Of a stretch of 40,128 nucleotides of DNA, positions 1 to 7,072 are shown one piece after another. The DNA is from Tissierellales bacterium. GTDB lineage: Bacteria; Bacillota; Clostridia; Tissierellales; Dethiosulfatibacteraceae. How positions within the stretch are numbered: the stretch's first letter is position 1; each line of letters opens with the position of its first letter. The DNA lies in assembly GCA_016938195.1 (NCBI GenBank), contig JAFGVC010000106.1:1-40128 (forward strand), given 5' to 3'. A program made the translations under genes and the position numbers. The notes beneath the pieces were generated by a model. That model was not told the origin of the DNA. It searched no databases and was given only the letters and a program-made list of their open reading frames with translations.

Positions 1-2
1 AT

Positions 3-74
3 GGTGAATATGGTGTTACCACACCCGTCACCATTACGATTATCAACGAAGGAATCGAATTATTAGTGCCCTAA
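3..74 (+). CDS. C-terminal end of an unidentified protein (partial)
   Basis: The reading frame beginning at base 3 stays open to a TAA at 72-74 and encodes 23 residues ending in GIELLVP. The composition (alternating Thr, Val and Ile) looks like a beta-strand-rich C-terminus. The stop lies 17 nt before the photolyase ATG, which has its own AGGAGG Shine-Dalgarno, so the two are probably co-transcribed. The rest of the gene is outside the window and no family can be assigned. Confidence 0.5.
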   Translation, partial: GEYGVTTPVTITIINEGIELLVP

Positions 75-91
75 TCATATAGGAGGATTCC

Positions 92-1483
92 ATGGGGAAC
101 GAAAGAATTCAACATATCAAAAGCAGCAACGAATTGAAAGGGGATTACATCCTTTATTGGATGCAACAATCCCAGAGAATCACTTTTAATTATGCCCTCA
201 ATCTAGGCATTATCCTTTCTAACCTCCACGGCATCCCGTTGGTCGTCTATTTTGGTTTAACTGAAGATTATCCGGACGCAAATCAGAGACATTATAAATT
301 TATGCTTGAGGGATTAGCCTATTTAAAGCATAAATTTGTTCAAATGGGTATCAAATTTGTGATTTACAGAACCTCTCCTGAAGTTGGATGTATCAAGCTG
401 ATGCAAAACGCGTCTCATCTAATTATGGACACGGGATACACGCGTATTCAGAAGATTTGGAAACAAACCGTTGTAGAGAATGCTCTTAAAATCAGCACGC
501 TCAATATCCTGGAAGTCGAAAGCGATGTAATGGTTCCCGTCAGACTTGCCTCTGAAAAGGAAGAATACGCTGCCAGAACTATCCGTCCTAAAATTATTGC
601 TCAAATCGAAGCTTATATTTCCAAGCCGAAGGACATTTTTCCTTATTATAGGAGTCTTCATTTTGAAATCAAGACGGATATGGAAGAAATCAAAGCTCCC
701 ATGGAAATGCTTGATGTCCTGAAGCTTGATCGAACGGTCTCTTTGACTAATCGTTTTATCGGCGGGGAGGATGAGGCGATTAAAGCGTTTCACGAATTTA
801 TTCATTATCGTCTGCCCAATTATTTGCAAAGGAACCATCCTGAATTTGATTATTGCTCTTATCTCAGTCCTTATTTGCATTTTGGACATATTTCACCCGT
901 AAAAATTCTTTATCATATTCAAAAGCTACTGAAAACAAGCCCTGAGTTGGAAGAACCTGCCCAATCATTTATTGAAGAGGTCGTTGTCAGGAGAGAGCTA
1001 GCCATTAATTTTGTGAATTACAATGAGCATTATGATGATTTTCATTATATGACTTATGCTTGGGCCTATGACAGTATGCTTATGCATAAGGATGACTCTC
1101 GGGACTATCTATATACCCTATCGGAATTTGAGCAGTACCAGACGCATGACATTTACTGGAATACGGCGATGAAAGAAATGGTTCATACCGGTTTTATGCA
1201 TACCTATATGCGTATGTATTGGTGCAAAAAAATCATTGAATGGTCTCCTGATTACGAAACTGCCTATGATATCGCTCTGTATCTAAATAACAAATATTTC
1301 CTGGACGGAAGAGATCCCAACAGCTACGCCGGCATTGCCTGGTGTTTCGGAAAGCATGACCGTGCCTGGACAGAACGTCCCGTGTTTGGAAAACTCAGAT
1401 ATATGAATGCCAATGGGCTTAAAAGAAAGTTCGATATAGACAAGTATGTTGAAAAAATCAATGCCCTGACTGAAGGAGATTAA
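92..1483 (+). CDS. phr: Deoxyribodipyrimidine photo-lyase, class II CPD type
   Basis: This 463-residue protein resembles class II cyclobutane pyrimidine dimer photolyases, which use FADH- and blue light to split UV-induced dimers in DNA. The N-terminal part has the Rossmann-type antenna domain (ILYWMQQSQRITFNYAL at about 21-37). The C-terminal helical FAD domain carries the diagnostic class II stretch DGRDPNSYAGIAWCFGKHDR at about residues 405-424. Length matches the family (about 450-480). The ATG has AGGAGG 7 nt upstream. The TAA is one base from the rlmH TTG, so the two are translationally close and share an operon. A photolyase in an apparent anaerobe suggests some exposure to light. Confidence 0.95.
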   Translation: MGNERIQHIKSSNELKGDYILYWMQQSQRITFNYALNLGIILSNLHGIPLVVYFGLTEDYPDANQRHYKFMLEGLAYLKHKFVQMGIKFVIYRTSPEVGCIKLMQNASHLIMDTGYTRIQKIWKQTVVENALKISTLNILEVESDVMVPVRLASEKEEYAARTIRPKIIAQIEAYISKPKDIFPYYRSLHFEIKTDMEEIKAPMEMLDVLKLDRTVSLTNRFIGGEDEAIKAFHEFIHYRLPNYLQRNHPEFDYCSYLSPYLHFGHISPVKILYHIQKLLKTSPELEEPAQSFIEEVVVRRELAINFVNYNEHYDDFHYMTYAWAYDSMLMHKDDSRDYLYTLSEFEQYQTHDIYWNTAMKEMVHTGFMHTYMRMYWCKKIIEWSPDYETAYDIALYLNNKYFLDGRDPNSYAGIAWCFGKHDRAWTERPVFGKLRYMNANGLKRKFDIDKYVEKINALTEGD

Positions 1484-1484
1484 T

Positions 1485-1964
1485 TTGAAGATCACGATTA
1501 TATCAGTTGGAAAAATAAAAGAAGTCTACTTTAAAAAAGCCATCGAAGAATACACCAAGCGTCTTTCTGCCTATTGCAATCTTGAGCAAATTGAAATCCC
1601 TGATGAAAAAGCGCCTGAAAGCCTAAGTGTTAAGGAAGAAACCATCATAAAAAATAAGGAAGGGGAAAGGATTCTACAAAAAATAGATTCTTCCTCTTAT
1701 TTAGTTGTCCTTGATATAAAAGGTCTACAGCTTTCCAGTGAAGCTCTCGCTGAAAAAATCGAAGCTCTCGGTGTTTACGGCACCAGTCACCTGTCATTTG
1801 TCATAGGCGGTTCGCTAGGGCTATCCGATGAAATCATCAAAAAAGCTGATATGAAGCTGTCATTTTCTAAGATGACATTTCCGCATCAACTGTTCAAGGT
1901 TATATTGTTGGAGCAGATTTATAGGAGCTTTAGAATCATGAAGGGCGAACCGTACCACAAGTGA
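1485..1964 (+). CDS. rlmH: 23S rRNA (pseudouridine(1915)-N(3))-methyltransferase RlmH
   Basis: This is a 159-residue SPOUT-class methyltransferase that methylates pseudouridine 1915 in helix 69 of 23S rRNA on assembled ribosomes. The SAM-binding trefoil knot is visible as FVIGGSLGLSDE (about 105-116). The conserved C-terminus RSFRIMKGEPYHK is intact and length is exactly typical. The start is a TTG whose GGAG lies in the end of the photolyase gene. In Bacillus rlmH follows htrA and the CxxH/CxxC gene. Here those genes sit about 29 kb away on the opposite strand, so the usual linkage is broken. The stop codon TGA is the first three bases of a 21-bp repeat that recurs twice in the window. Confidence 0.97.
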   Translation: MKITIISVGKIKEVYFKKAIEEYTKRLSAYCNLEQIEIPDEKAPESLSVKEETIIKNKEGERILQKIDSSSYLVVLDIKGLQLSSEALAEKIEALGVYGTSHLSFVIGGSLGLSDEIIKKADMKLSFSKMTFPHQLFKVILLEQIYRSFRIMKGEPYHK

Positions 1965-1982
1965 CTGATCGGTGCCTGACAT
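1962..1982 (+). repeat. Short interspersed repeat, copy 1 (overlaps rlmH stop)
   Basis: TGACTGATCGGTGCCTGACA followed by T. The same 21-mer with two changes occurs at 3311-3331 and 8365-8385 in the same orientation. The first three bases serve as the rlmH stop codon. The core GGTGCCTG resembles REP-like elements seen around IS200/RAYT-type transposases in Firmicutes; that is inference, and no transposase is present here. Confidence 0.6.
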
Positions 1983-1989
1983 ATTACTT

Positions 1990-3180
1990 TTATATAAGAT
2001 TCAATTGATCCAAATCAAAATCATAGATTATTTTTCTTCCGTCTTTTCCTATTCTCAGTAGCTTTTCTTTATCTAATGCCTTTAACACTTCTCTAATTTT
2101 TGTTAAACCAAAATCTGTTAAATTTTCAAGTTCGTAAACGGATAGACCTTCTTCACCAAATAGTGAGTTTTTCAATAGCATATCCATCACTTGTTTTTTT
2201 ACATTATCATTGTCAGATAATAAATCAATTTTTTCTGAGAATACTTCTAATTTGTTTTTTCTTTCAATCAAAGCCTCATTTAAATCAAATAGCGCTTTTT
2301 CAATAATTTCTAAAAATCTAATCACAAAATAGGTTAAATCTCCTCTATTTATGGGATCATTTGTTATTTTGAACATTTTGTAATAGCCATTAATATTAGA
2401 AAATATTGCCTTAGAAAGCTGATATGCAACCATCTTTTCAAGTTTTTGCGAAAGAAGGTAGCTACTTATAAATCTGCTGAGTCTGCCATTTCCGTTATAA
2501 AACGGATGAACATAACCAAACATATAATGAAAAACACCTATTTTGATTAAATCATTGATCTCATGATACTTCATAAAATCTAATAGCTTTGTCATAATCT
2601 CAATTATTTTCTCTTCCGGTGTAATGCCTTCATGGATTATTTCACCATTTCTTCCAGTAACATAAACTCGTTCTTTCCTGAAAATATTTCCATCCGGTTG
2701 ATCCTTACTGTCTTCTTTTGAAATTTCCATTAAAAGAATGTCATCATATAACTTTCTTATATCATGACAGGTATCAATTTGGACATGACTTTCTTCTAAT
2801 TTTAAATATTTATTGATTAGACTACTAAATCTCTTTTTATCATCTTGATTGATTTTCAGTATTTCCTGAATTTCTTTTCTGGTACTGTACACGCCTTCTA
2901 TTTGATTAGTTAGTTTTATTTCATCAATGAGACATTTATTGGTGTACTGCTCTATCGCTATTTGAGGTATTTCTTTTTTAATCTTGATTAGTTTAATATT
3001 GTTTTGATAGATATGGCTGATCTTCTCAACAATCTCTTTGTCCATAAAAATAAAGGCTTCATTGTTTCTTATATTAAAACCTAATCTGTAAGTTGATTCA
3101 CTACTGAATCTTGTTTTATAAATCTCTTCATACTTTTCTTTACTAATGTAATAAATACTTTCAAGTTTCGTGTATTCCAA
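1990..3180 (-). CDS. Fic family protein (probable AMP-transferase) with C-terminal winged helix
   Basis: This is a 396-residue Fic-domain protein. The catalytic motif HPFYNGNGRLSR is at residues 225-236 and matches HPFx(D/N)GNGRxxR, with His225 as general base for AMP transfer from ATP to target hydroxyls. An inhibitory-helix motif of the (S/T)xxxE(G/N) type is present upstream as TNQIEG (91-96), so this is a class II, self-inhibited Fic protein. The last 70 residues (SVYELENLTDFGLTKIREVL) look like a winged helix-turn-helix. The start is TTG with AGAGGTGAT upstream. It is monocistronic and convergent with rlmH. Its promoter overlaps a 9-bp inverted repeat, which suggests autoregulation through the C-terminal domain (inference). 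The coding sequence is more AT-rich than its core neighbours, consistent with acquisition. Confidence 0.9.
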   Translation of the reverse strand: MEYTKLESIYYISKEKYEEIYKTRFSSESTYRLGFNIRNNEAFIFMDKEIVEKISHIYQNNIKLIKIKKEIPQIAIEQYTNKCLIDEIKLTNQIEGVYSTRKEIQEILKINQDDKKRFSSLINKYLKLEESHVQIDTCHDIRKLYDDILLMEISKEDSKDQPDGNIFRKERVYVTGRNGEIIHEGITPEEKIIEIMTKLLDFMKYHEINDLIKIGVFHYMFGYVHPFYNGNGRLSRFISSYLLSQKLEKMVAYQLSKAIFSNINGYYKMFKITNDPINRGDLTYFVIRFLEIIEKALFDLNEALIERKNKLEVFSEKIDLLSDNDNVKKQVMDMLLKNSLFGEEGLSVYELENLTDFGLTKIREVLKALDKEKLLRIGKDGRKIIYDFDLDQLNLI

Positions 3181-3195
3181 AATATCACCTCTTTA

Positions 3196-3228
3196 ACTTA
3201 TCATATATCTATTTTTATGATAAGTAAA
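3196..3228 (-). promoter_or_regulatory. fic promoter with overlapping inverted-repeat operator
   Basis: Reading the minus strand, TTTACT (3228-3223), a 17-bp spacer and TATGAT (3205-3200) form a sigma-A type promoter about 20 bp before the fic TTG. Perfect 9-bp arms ACTTATCAT (3196-3204) and ATGATAAGT (3217-3225) overlap the -10 and -35. Related half-sites occur at 3247-3254 (TTTATCAT) and 3297-3305 (ACTTATCAG). This is the arrangement expected of a repressor operator. Confidence 0.55.
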
Positions 3229-3310
3229 GTTGTATTTTGGATTTTATTTATCATTTCGATGCATATTTGATATTATTTCGTGTTTTCGTTATCTTTACTT
3301 ATCAGCATTA

Positions 3311-3331
3311 TGACTGATTGGTGTCTGTCAT
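3311..3331 (+). repeat. Short interspersed repeat, copy 2
   Basis: TGACTGATTGGTGTCTGTCA followed by T, the second copy of the 21-bp repeat also found at 1962-1982 and 8365-8385. It forms the left edge of the degraded duplicate that runs to about 3508. Confidence 0.6.
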
Positions 3332-3447
3332 ATTCATCCGCTTCTTTTTCAAAAATATTATTCATCCAAAATAGATCAATGGTGTATATTATTCGGAATA
3401 TATCCTACAATAGCCACTCATTAAATGATATAATATGAATGACATTT

Positions 3448-3507
3448 CCGGCTCCTTTTAGGAGAAGGAATGTATATTTTGAATTAGATGGTTTGCAGAG
3501 AGTTTAA
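3448..3507 (+). pseudogene. C-terminal remnant of the 126-aa gene at 8686-9066
   Basis: Nineteen codons plus TAA encode PAPFRRRNVYFELDGLQRV, identical to the C-terminus of the intact protein at 8686-9066 except Glu to Asp. The upstream coding part is missing, removed by the same internal deletion that defines the degraded copy. No start codon or function remains. Confidence 0.75.
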
Positions 3508-3508
3508 T

Positions 3509-3538
3509 TTGAAAAACAAAGGAAATATAGGTTATAAT
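3509..3538 (+). promoter_or_regulatory. Probable promoter of the mntA-hepT operon
   Basis: TTGAAA (3509-3514), an 18-bp spacer and TATAAT (3533-3538) lie 38 bp before the mntA ATG. It begins right at the edge of the upstream remnant. Confidence 0.55.
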
Positions 3539-3576
3539 ATAATAGAGAAATAGAACAAAATGGTAAGGAGCAAATT

Positions 3577-3879
3577 ATGTACAATTCAAGTGATATAATG
3601 AAAACGTTAAATAATGGTATGAGTTTTATAGAAAGGTTCCACGTTTCAAAAATAGGTTTATTTGGCTCTTTTGCAAGAAACGAGCAAACTGAAGATAGCG
3701 ATGTAGACATCCTTGTTGAATTTAAAGAGGGTCAAGAAACCTTTGACAATTATATGGACTTGAAATTCTATTTAGAGGATCTGTTTCAAAGAAAGGTAGA
3801 TTTAGTAATATTCAACTCAATTAAACCATCTATGAAACGCATAATAATGGAGAGTGTAAGATATGCAAAGGGAGCTTAA
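3577..3879 (+). CDS. mntA: MntA-like nucleotidyltransferase antitoxin (type VII TA)
   Basis: This 100-residue minimal nucleotidyltransferase carries the signature GSFARNEQTEDSDVDILV: Gly30-Ser31 followed by the metal-binding Asp pair D42 and D44, with a third acidic residue D75 in KVDLVIF. In characterised pairs the MntA enzyme adds AMP groups to a tyrosine of its HEPN partner and so neutralises the toxin. The ATG has AAGGAG 6 nt upstream. Its 3' end overlaps the HEPN gene by 17 nt, the usual coupled arrangement. Length fits the family (about 95-140). Substrate and partner are inferred from neighbourhood and motif. Confidence 0.9.
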   Translation: MYNSSDIMKTLNNGMSFIERFHVSKIGLFGSFARNEQTEDSDVDILVEFKEGQETFDNYMDLKFYLEDLFQRKVDLVIFNSIKPSMKRIIMESVRYAKGA

Positions 3880-4201
3880 GACCTATATAGAAGATATAAT
3901 TACAGCGGTAGAGAAAATAGAAAAGTATACTGCTGGTATGATAAAAGAAGACTTAATAAAAAATGAATTGGTCCAGGATGCAGTAGTTAGAAATCTTGAG
4001 GTTATTGGTGAAGCAGTTAAAAAGATTCCGGAGGATGTGAGAAGACAATATGAACATATACCATGGAGAAAGATTGCAGGACTACGTGATATATTGATTC
4101 ATGAATACTTTGGCATAAACATGAACATTGTTTGGGATGTTATAGAAAACAAACTGAAGCCTCTTAAAGCTGTTGTGCAAGAGCTACATACAACCTTATA
4201 A
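3863..4201 (+). CDS. hepT: HepT-like HEPN ribonuclease toxin (type VII TA)
   Basis: This 112-residue all-helical HEPN protein (DUF86) has the RX4HXY motif at R75, H80 and Y82 in GLRDILIHEYFG. The Arg and His are the RNase residues, and the Tyr is the residue adenylylated by MntA in characterised systems. The motif NLEVIGEAVKKIP (44-56) is also typical. It overlaps mntA, so toxin translation is coupled to antitoxin translation. All key residues are intact, so the toxin should be active. Function as a ribonuclease follows from family knowledge. Confidence 0.9.
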   Translation: MQRELKTYIEDIITAVEKIEKYTAGMIKEDLIKNELVQDAVVRNLEVIGEAVKKIPEDVRRQYEHIPWRKIAGLRDILIHEYFGINMNIVWDVIENKLKPLKAVVQELHTTL

Positions 4202-4241
4202 AGCTACTCAAAAATAATTATATATTATAAGAACGAGGCCG

Positions 4242-4261
4242 GCTTACTAATATTAGTAAGC
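4242..4261. terminator. Perfect palindrome after hepT
   Basis: GCTTACTAATATTAGTAAGC is a perfect 20-bp palindrome 40 bp after hepT, followed 11 bp later by a run of six T. It could be a weak terminator for the toxin-antitoxin operon or an operator in front of the RpiR gene. The sequence does not decide between them. Confidence 0.4.
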
Positions 4262-4296
4262 TGACTCTAATAATTTTTTAAAGGAGAATATGATTT

Positions 4297-5181
4297 TTGT
4301 TAATTCAATATCATATGACGAATGATATGGATACTAATATAGTATATGACTATCTTAAAAATAATTATGAACAATTGACTGCAAGTCAAAGAATGATTGG
4401 CGAATATGTCTTGGAAAACTATAGAGAGGTTGCTTTTATGTCAGCCATAGAGCTAGCTGAAAAAGTAAACGTAAGTGATGCCACCATTATCAGATTTTCC
4501 CGTTCAGTTGGATTTCATGGATTCACAGAATTCCGTAATTATCTGAAGGATAGCATACTGAATTTTGACCCACCACATATAAGGCTGATGAAAAATTATG
4601 ACACCTTATCTCAAGATAATAATGCTGTCATGGATGTTGGAAAAACCGATTTAAAAAATCTTGAGCATTTCTTATTGAATCTAGATGCAAAAAAAATCGA
4701 TTTAGCTGTTGATACCATAAGCCAAGCCCATACTATCTATATGTTTGGAACAAGAAATAGTGGCATCATTGTTGATTTTCTATCATTCCATTTAAGAAGA
4801 ATGGGATATAAAATCATTCAGATTACACAAAGTGGAGCGGTAACTCATGAAAAAATCATAAATATTACTGATAACGACCTCTTGATAACTTGTAGCTTGC
4901 CGAGATATTCTAAGCCCACCTACCAGGCAACAGTATATGCAAAATCAAAAAATGCTAAGGTTATGACTATTACTGATCATAACATTTCCGCCATAAGTGC
5001 AAAGAGTGACATCGTATTTGCGCTAGAAATAGAGAATTCATCTTATTTCAATTCCCATGTTGTTCCAATGGAATTATGCAATATACTTATTATGAGTCTT
5101 TTGGTCAAAAACAAGGATGAAATATACAAGAAGCTTAAAGAAAATGTTCAAGGAATGGATATATTTGATATCAATCTATAA
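4297..5181 (+). CDS. MurR/RpiR family transcriptional regulator
   Basis: This protein of up to 294 residues has an N-terminal HTH_6 domain and a C-terminal SIS domain. The helix-turn-helix is around residues 45-80 (AIELAEKVNVSDATIIRFSR). The SIS domain is around 125-270 (TIYMFGTRNSGIIVDFLSFH), which usually senses a small effector, often a phosphosugar. The TTG at 4297 is 10 nt after AAGGAG. ATG codons at 4315 and 4324 are in frame and may be the true start. It directly precedes abgT in the same orientation, and two related palindromic sites lie in the abgT promoter, so it probably controls the abgT-peptidase unit. A terminator separates it from abgT. Confidence 0.85.
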   Translation: MLIQYHMTNDMDTNIVYDYLKNNYEQLTASQRMIGEYVLENYREVAFMSAIELAEKVNVSDATIIRFSRSVGFHGFTEFRNYLKDSILNFDPPHIRLMKNYDTLSQDNNAVMDVGKTDLKNLEHFLLNLDAKKIDLAVDTISQAHTIYMFGTRNSGIIVDFLSFHLRRMGYKIIQITQSGAVTHEKIINITDNDLLITCSLPRYSKPTYQATVYAKSKNAKVMTITDHNISAISAKSDIVFALEIENSSYFNSHVVPMELCNILIMSLLVKNKDEIYKKLKENVQGMDIFDINL

Positions 5182-5205
5182 GGAAGATAATTCACAAGCT
5201 TTAAG

Positions 5206-5240
5206 AAGCCGCTGAGTCACTTTAAATAGCGGCTTTTATT
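5206..5240 (+). terminator. Rho-independent terminator after the RpiR gene
   Basis: AAGCCGCT (5206-5213) pairs with AGCGGCTT (5228-5235) across a 14-nt loop and runs into TTTATTAT. It ends the regulator transcript before the abgT promoter. Confidence 0.75.
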
Positions 5241-5299
5241 ATGCTATTTATAACACTCTCAAACAATTCAAAAAAACGTATTCCTTCACAAATAAAATA

Positions 5300-5344
5300 T
5301 GTTGCATTTACTACATATAAATGTTATTATGTTGTAAATACAAC
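5300..5344 (+). promoter_or_regulatory. abgT promoter with two candidate RpiR operators
   Basis: TTGCAT (5302-5307), 17 bp and TATTAT (5325-5330) form a plausible promoter. Two related palindromic sites overlap it: TGTTGCATTTACTACA at 5300-5315 and TGTTGTAAATACAAC at 5330-5344. Their centres are 30 bp apart, close to three helical turns. The form TGT-G-A/T-rich-AC-ACA resembles operators of RpiR regulators, and the RpiR gene is immediately upstream. Assignment to that protein is inference. Confidence 0.5.
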
Positions 5345-5381
5345 TCGAGGCGTATAAATATTTTGAAAGTGAGGAAATACG

Positions 5382-6980
5382 ATGTCAAATTCTAATGGTA
5401 CCTTTAAAAAGGACCCGAAGAATGTGGGAAAAACCAAGAAATCAAAAATGGACCGTTTCATTAAAAGTATTGAAGTTGCAGGAAATAAACTCCCTCATCC
5501 ATTCAATCTGTTTGTTATTTTTGCTCTTGTAACCATTATCATCTCAGTAATTCTCGCAAGCATGGGCGTATCCGTTGATTATATGGCGGCAAAGGCTGGA
5601 GAAGCTCCTGTAGAAACAACGATTGCAGTCAAAAATCTACTCACCTTTGATACAATGAGAGATATGGCCAAGAACTTTACAAAGATCTACGTAAATTTTC
5701 CACCTTTAGGATTAGTTATGGTCATGATCATGGGAATAGGACTTTTTGAATACTCAGGCTTAATGTCTGCCCTAATGAGAAAAACCATTATGGGAGCACC
5801 TACTTATATGGTCACGGCTGCTTTGGTTTTTGTCGGTATCAACTCTAATTTAGCCTCTAACGCAGGAATTATTTTTGCAGTAACCATCGGCGGCGCATTA
5901 TTCAAAGCTTTAGGCAGAAATCCTCGTATCGGCGTAGTTACCGGATTTGCTGCAGCTTCTGGAGGATTTACAGCCAATTTATTTATTGCAGGAACCGATT
6001 CATTACTAGCAGGCATCACAGAATCTGCCGCAAAAAGCATGGGAGTTGAAGCAGCTGTTCATCCATTAATCAATTGGTATTTTATGATTGCTGCGACTTT
6101 TGTTTTAACGATAGTGATTACTTTAGTTACCGAAAAAATTATCGTTAAGATCTTTGGTGATGATGGAGGCATCCTTGATGCATCAGAATTAGAGCAACAT
6201 AAGCTCACCGAAAATGATAAAAGAGGCTTGCGATGGGCAGGAATCGGATTTATCATTTTCATTGTAATAATGGCCGTATTAGCTTTGCCTCAAGGTAGCT
6301 TCTTTAGAAATGACGCCGGCGGATTTTTGCCGAAATCTCCTCTAATGGATTCAATCGTCCCTATTATTTTCTTCTTTTTCGCAATTGTTGGTATTGCATA
6401 TGGCATTGGTGCTAGAACGATTACTTCCGAAAGCGATATTCCTAAACTCATGCAAAAAGGATTATCGACTACGCTTCCTTTCATTGTCGTATCATTGTCT
6501 TCAGCAATATTCCTAGAATTATTAAGTAGGAGTAATATGGCAACTCTCTTAGCTGTAAAAGGCGGATTGTTCCTCGAAACTTCAAATATTGGTCCGATAC
6601 CTTTATTAATAGGATTAATTTTATTGACAGCCCTTATTAATCTAACGATGACTAGCGGCTCACAAAAGTGGCTAATTCTAGCTCCGATATTTGTACCGAT
6701 GTTCTCAGTCATGAATATATCTCCTGCAATGACTCAACTTATATACAGGATTGGAGATTCGGCTACAAATATCATTTCACCTGTTCAGTCAACTATCCCA
6801 ATTGTTCTGGGTTTATTCGAGATGTATCGATCAGACCCGAATGAAAAAGTCGGTATTGGCAGTATTTTTTCAATGACGATACCCTATTCTATAGCTATAT
6901 TAATTACATTGACACTTTTAGCTATCGCGTGGTTCTTACTTGGATTACCTTTAGGTCCCGGAGCATCCGTTGCATTATAA
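5382..6980 (+). CDS. abgT: AbgT family transporter
   Basis: This 532-residue membrane protein has about 12-13 hydrophobic segments and the AbgT family layout. It has an N-terminal NKLPHPFNLFVIFAL segment at about 36-50 and conserved SNAGIIFAV and AASGGFTANLFIAGTDSLLA stretches in the first half. The hairpin LTMTSGSQKWLILAPIFVP and RIGDSATNIISPVQ are in the C-terminal half. E. coli AbgT takes up p-aminobenzoyl-glutamate, and some relatives export sulfonamides. The downstream M20 peptidase favours an uptake role. GTGAGG lies before the ATG. A 13-bp-stem hairpin without a T tract lies between it and the peptidase gene, so the two are likely co-transcribed. Confidence 0.93.
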   Translation: MSNSNGTFKKDPKNVGKTKKSKMDRFIKSIEVAGNKLPHPFNLFVIFALVTIIISVILASMGVSVDYMAAKAGEAPVETTIAVKNLLTFDTMRDMAKNFTKIYVNFPPLGLVMVMIMGIGLFEYSGLMSALMRKTIMGAPTYMVTAALVFVGINSNLASNAGIIFAVTIGGALFKALGRNPRIGVVTGFAAASGGFTANLFIAGTDSLLAGITESAAKSMGVEAAVHPLINWYFMIAATFVLTIVITLVTEKIIVKIFGDDGGILDASELEQHKLTENDKRGLRWAGIGFIIFIVIMAVLALPQGSFFRNDAGGFLPKSPLMDSIVPIIFFFFAIVGIAYGIGARTITSESDIPKLMQKGLSTTLPFIVVSLSSAIFLELLSRSNMATLLAVKGGLFLETSNIGPIPLLIGLILLTALINLTMTSGSQKWLILAPIFVPMFSVMNISPAMTQLIYRIGDSATNIISPVQSTIPIVLGLFEMYRSDPNEKVGIGSIFSMTIPYSIAILITLTLLAIAWFLLGLPLGPGASVAL

Positions 6981-7020
6981 TTTCACTTAATATTTATACA
7001 GCAAATTACACTAAATTAGA

Positions 7021-7052
7021 GATATAGGTAGACGTAATAGTCTACCTATATC
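7021..7052 (+). promoter_or_regulatory. Perfect intercistronic hairpin between abgT and the peptidase
   Basis: A perfect 13-bp stem (7021-7033 with 7040-7052) and a 6-nt loop GTAATA end just before the peptidase translation start. No T tract follows, so it is unlikely to terminate. It may stabilise or process the mRNA, or tune expression of the second gene. Confidence 0.5.
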
Positions 7053-7072
7053 GTATGACGAGGAGAATAATC

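Larger units (their letters stand above)
3311..3508 (+). repeat. Degraded left copy of a duplicated segment
   Basis: This stretch matches 8365-8542 joined directly to 9007-9067. Relative to the right copy it has lost roughly 40 bp near its left end, single bases, and about 464 bp in the middle (junction after GACATTT at about 3447). The near-identity of the matched parts implies a recent duplication followed by deletion. The right copy carries a 45-aa/126-aa gene pair, so this copy is the remnant of a second such locus. Confidence 0.75.

Noticed and set aside
419-889. Antisense reading frame of 156 codons within the photolyase gene
   Set aside because: It lies wholly inside a well-conserved gene, has no ribosome site and its product resembles no protein family.
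4290-4325. Short ATG frame just after AAGGAG before the RpiR gene
   Set aside because: Only 3 nt from the ribosome site and it stops within 12 codons, so it is not a likely gene.
5804-6712. Three antisense frames within abgT
   Set aside because: Shadow frames of a membrane protein gene with biased codon use; no ribosome sites.
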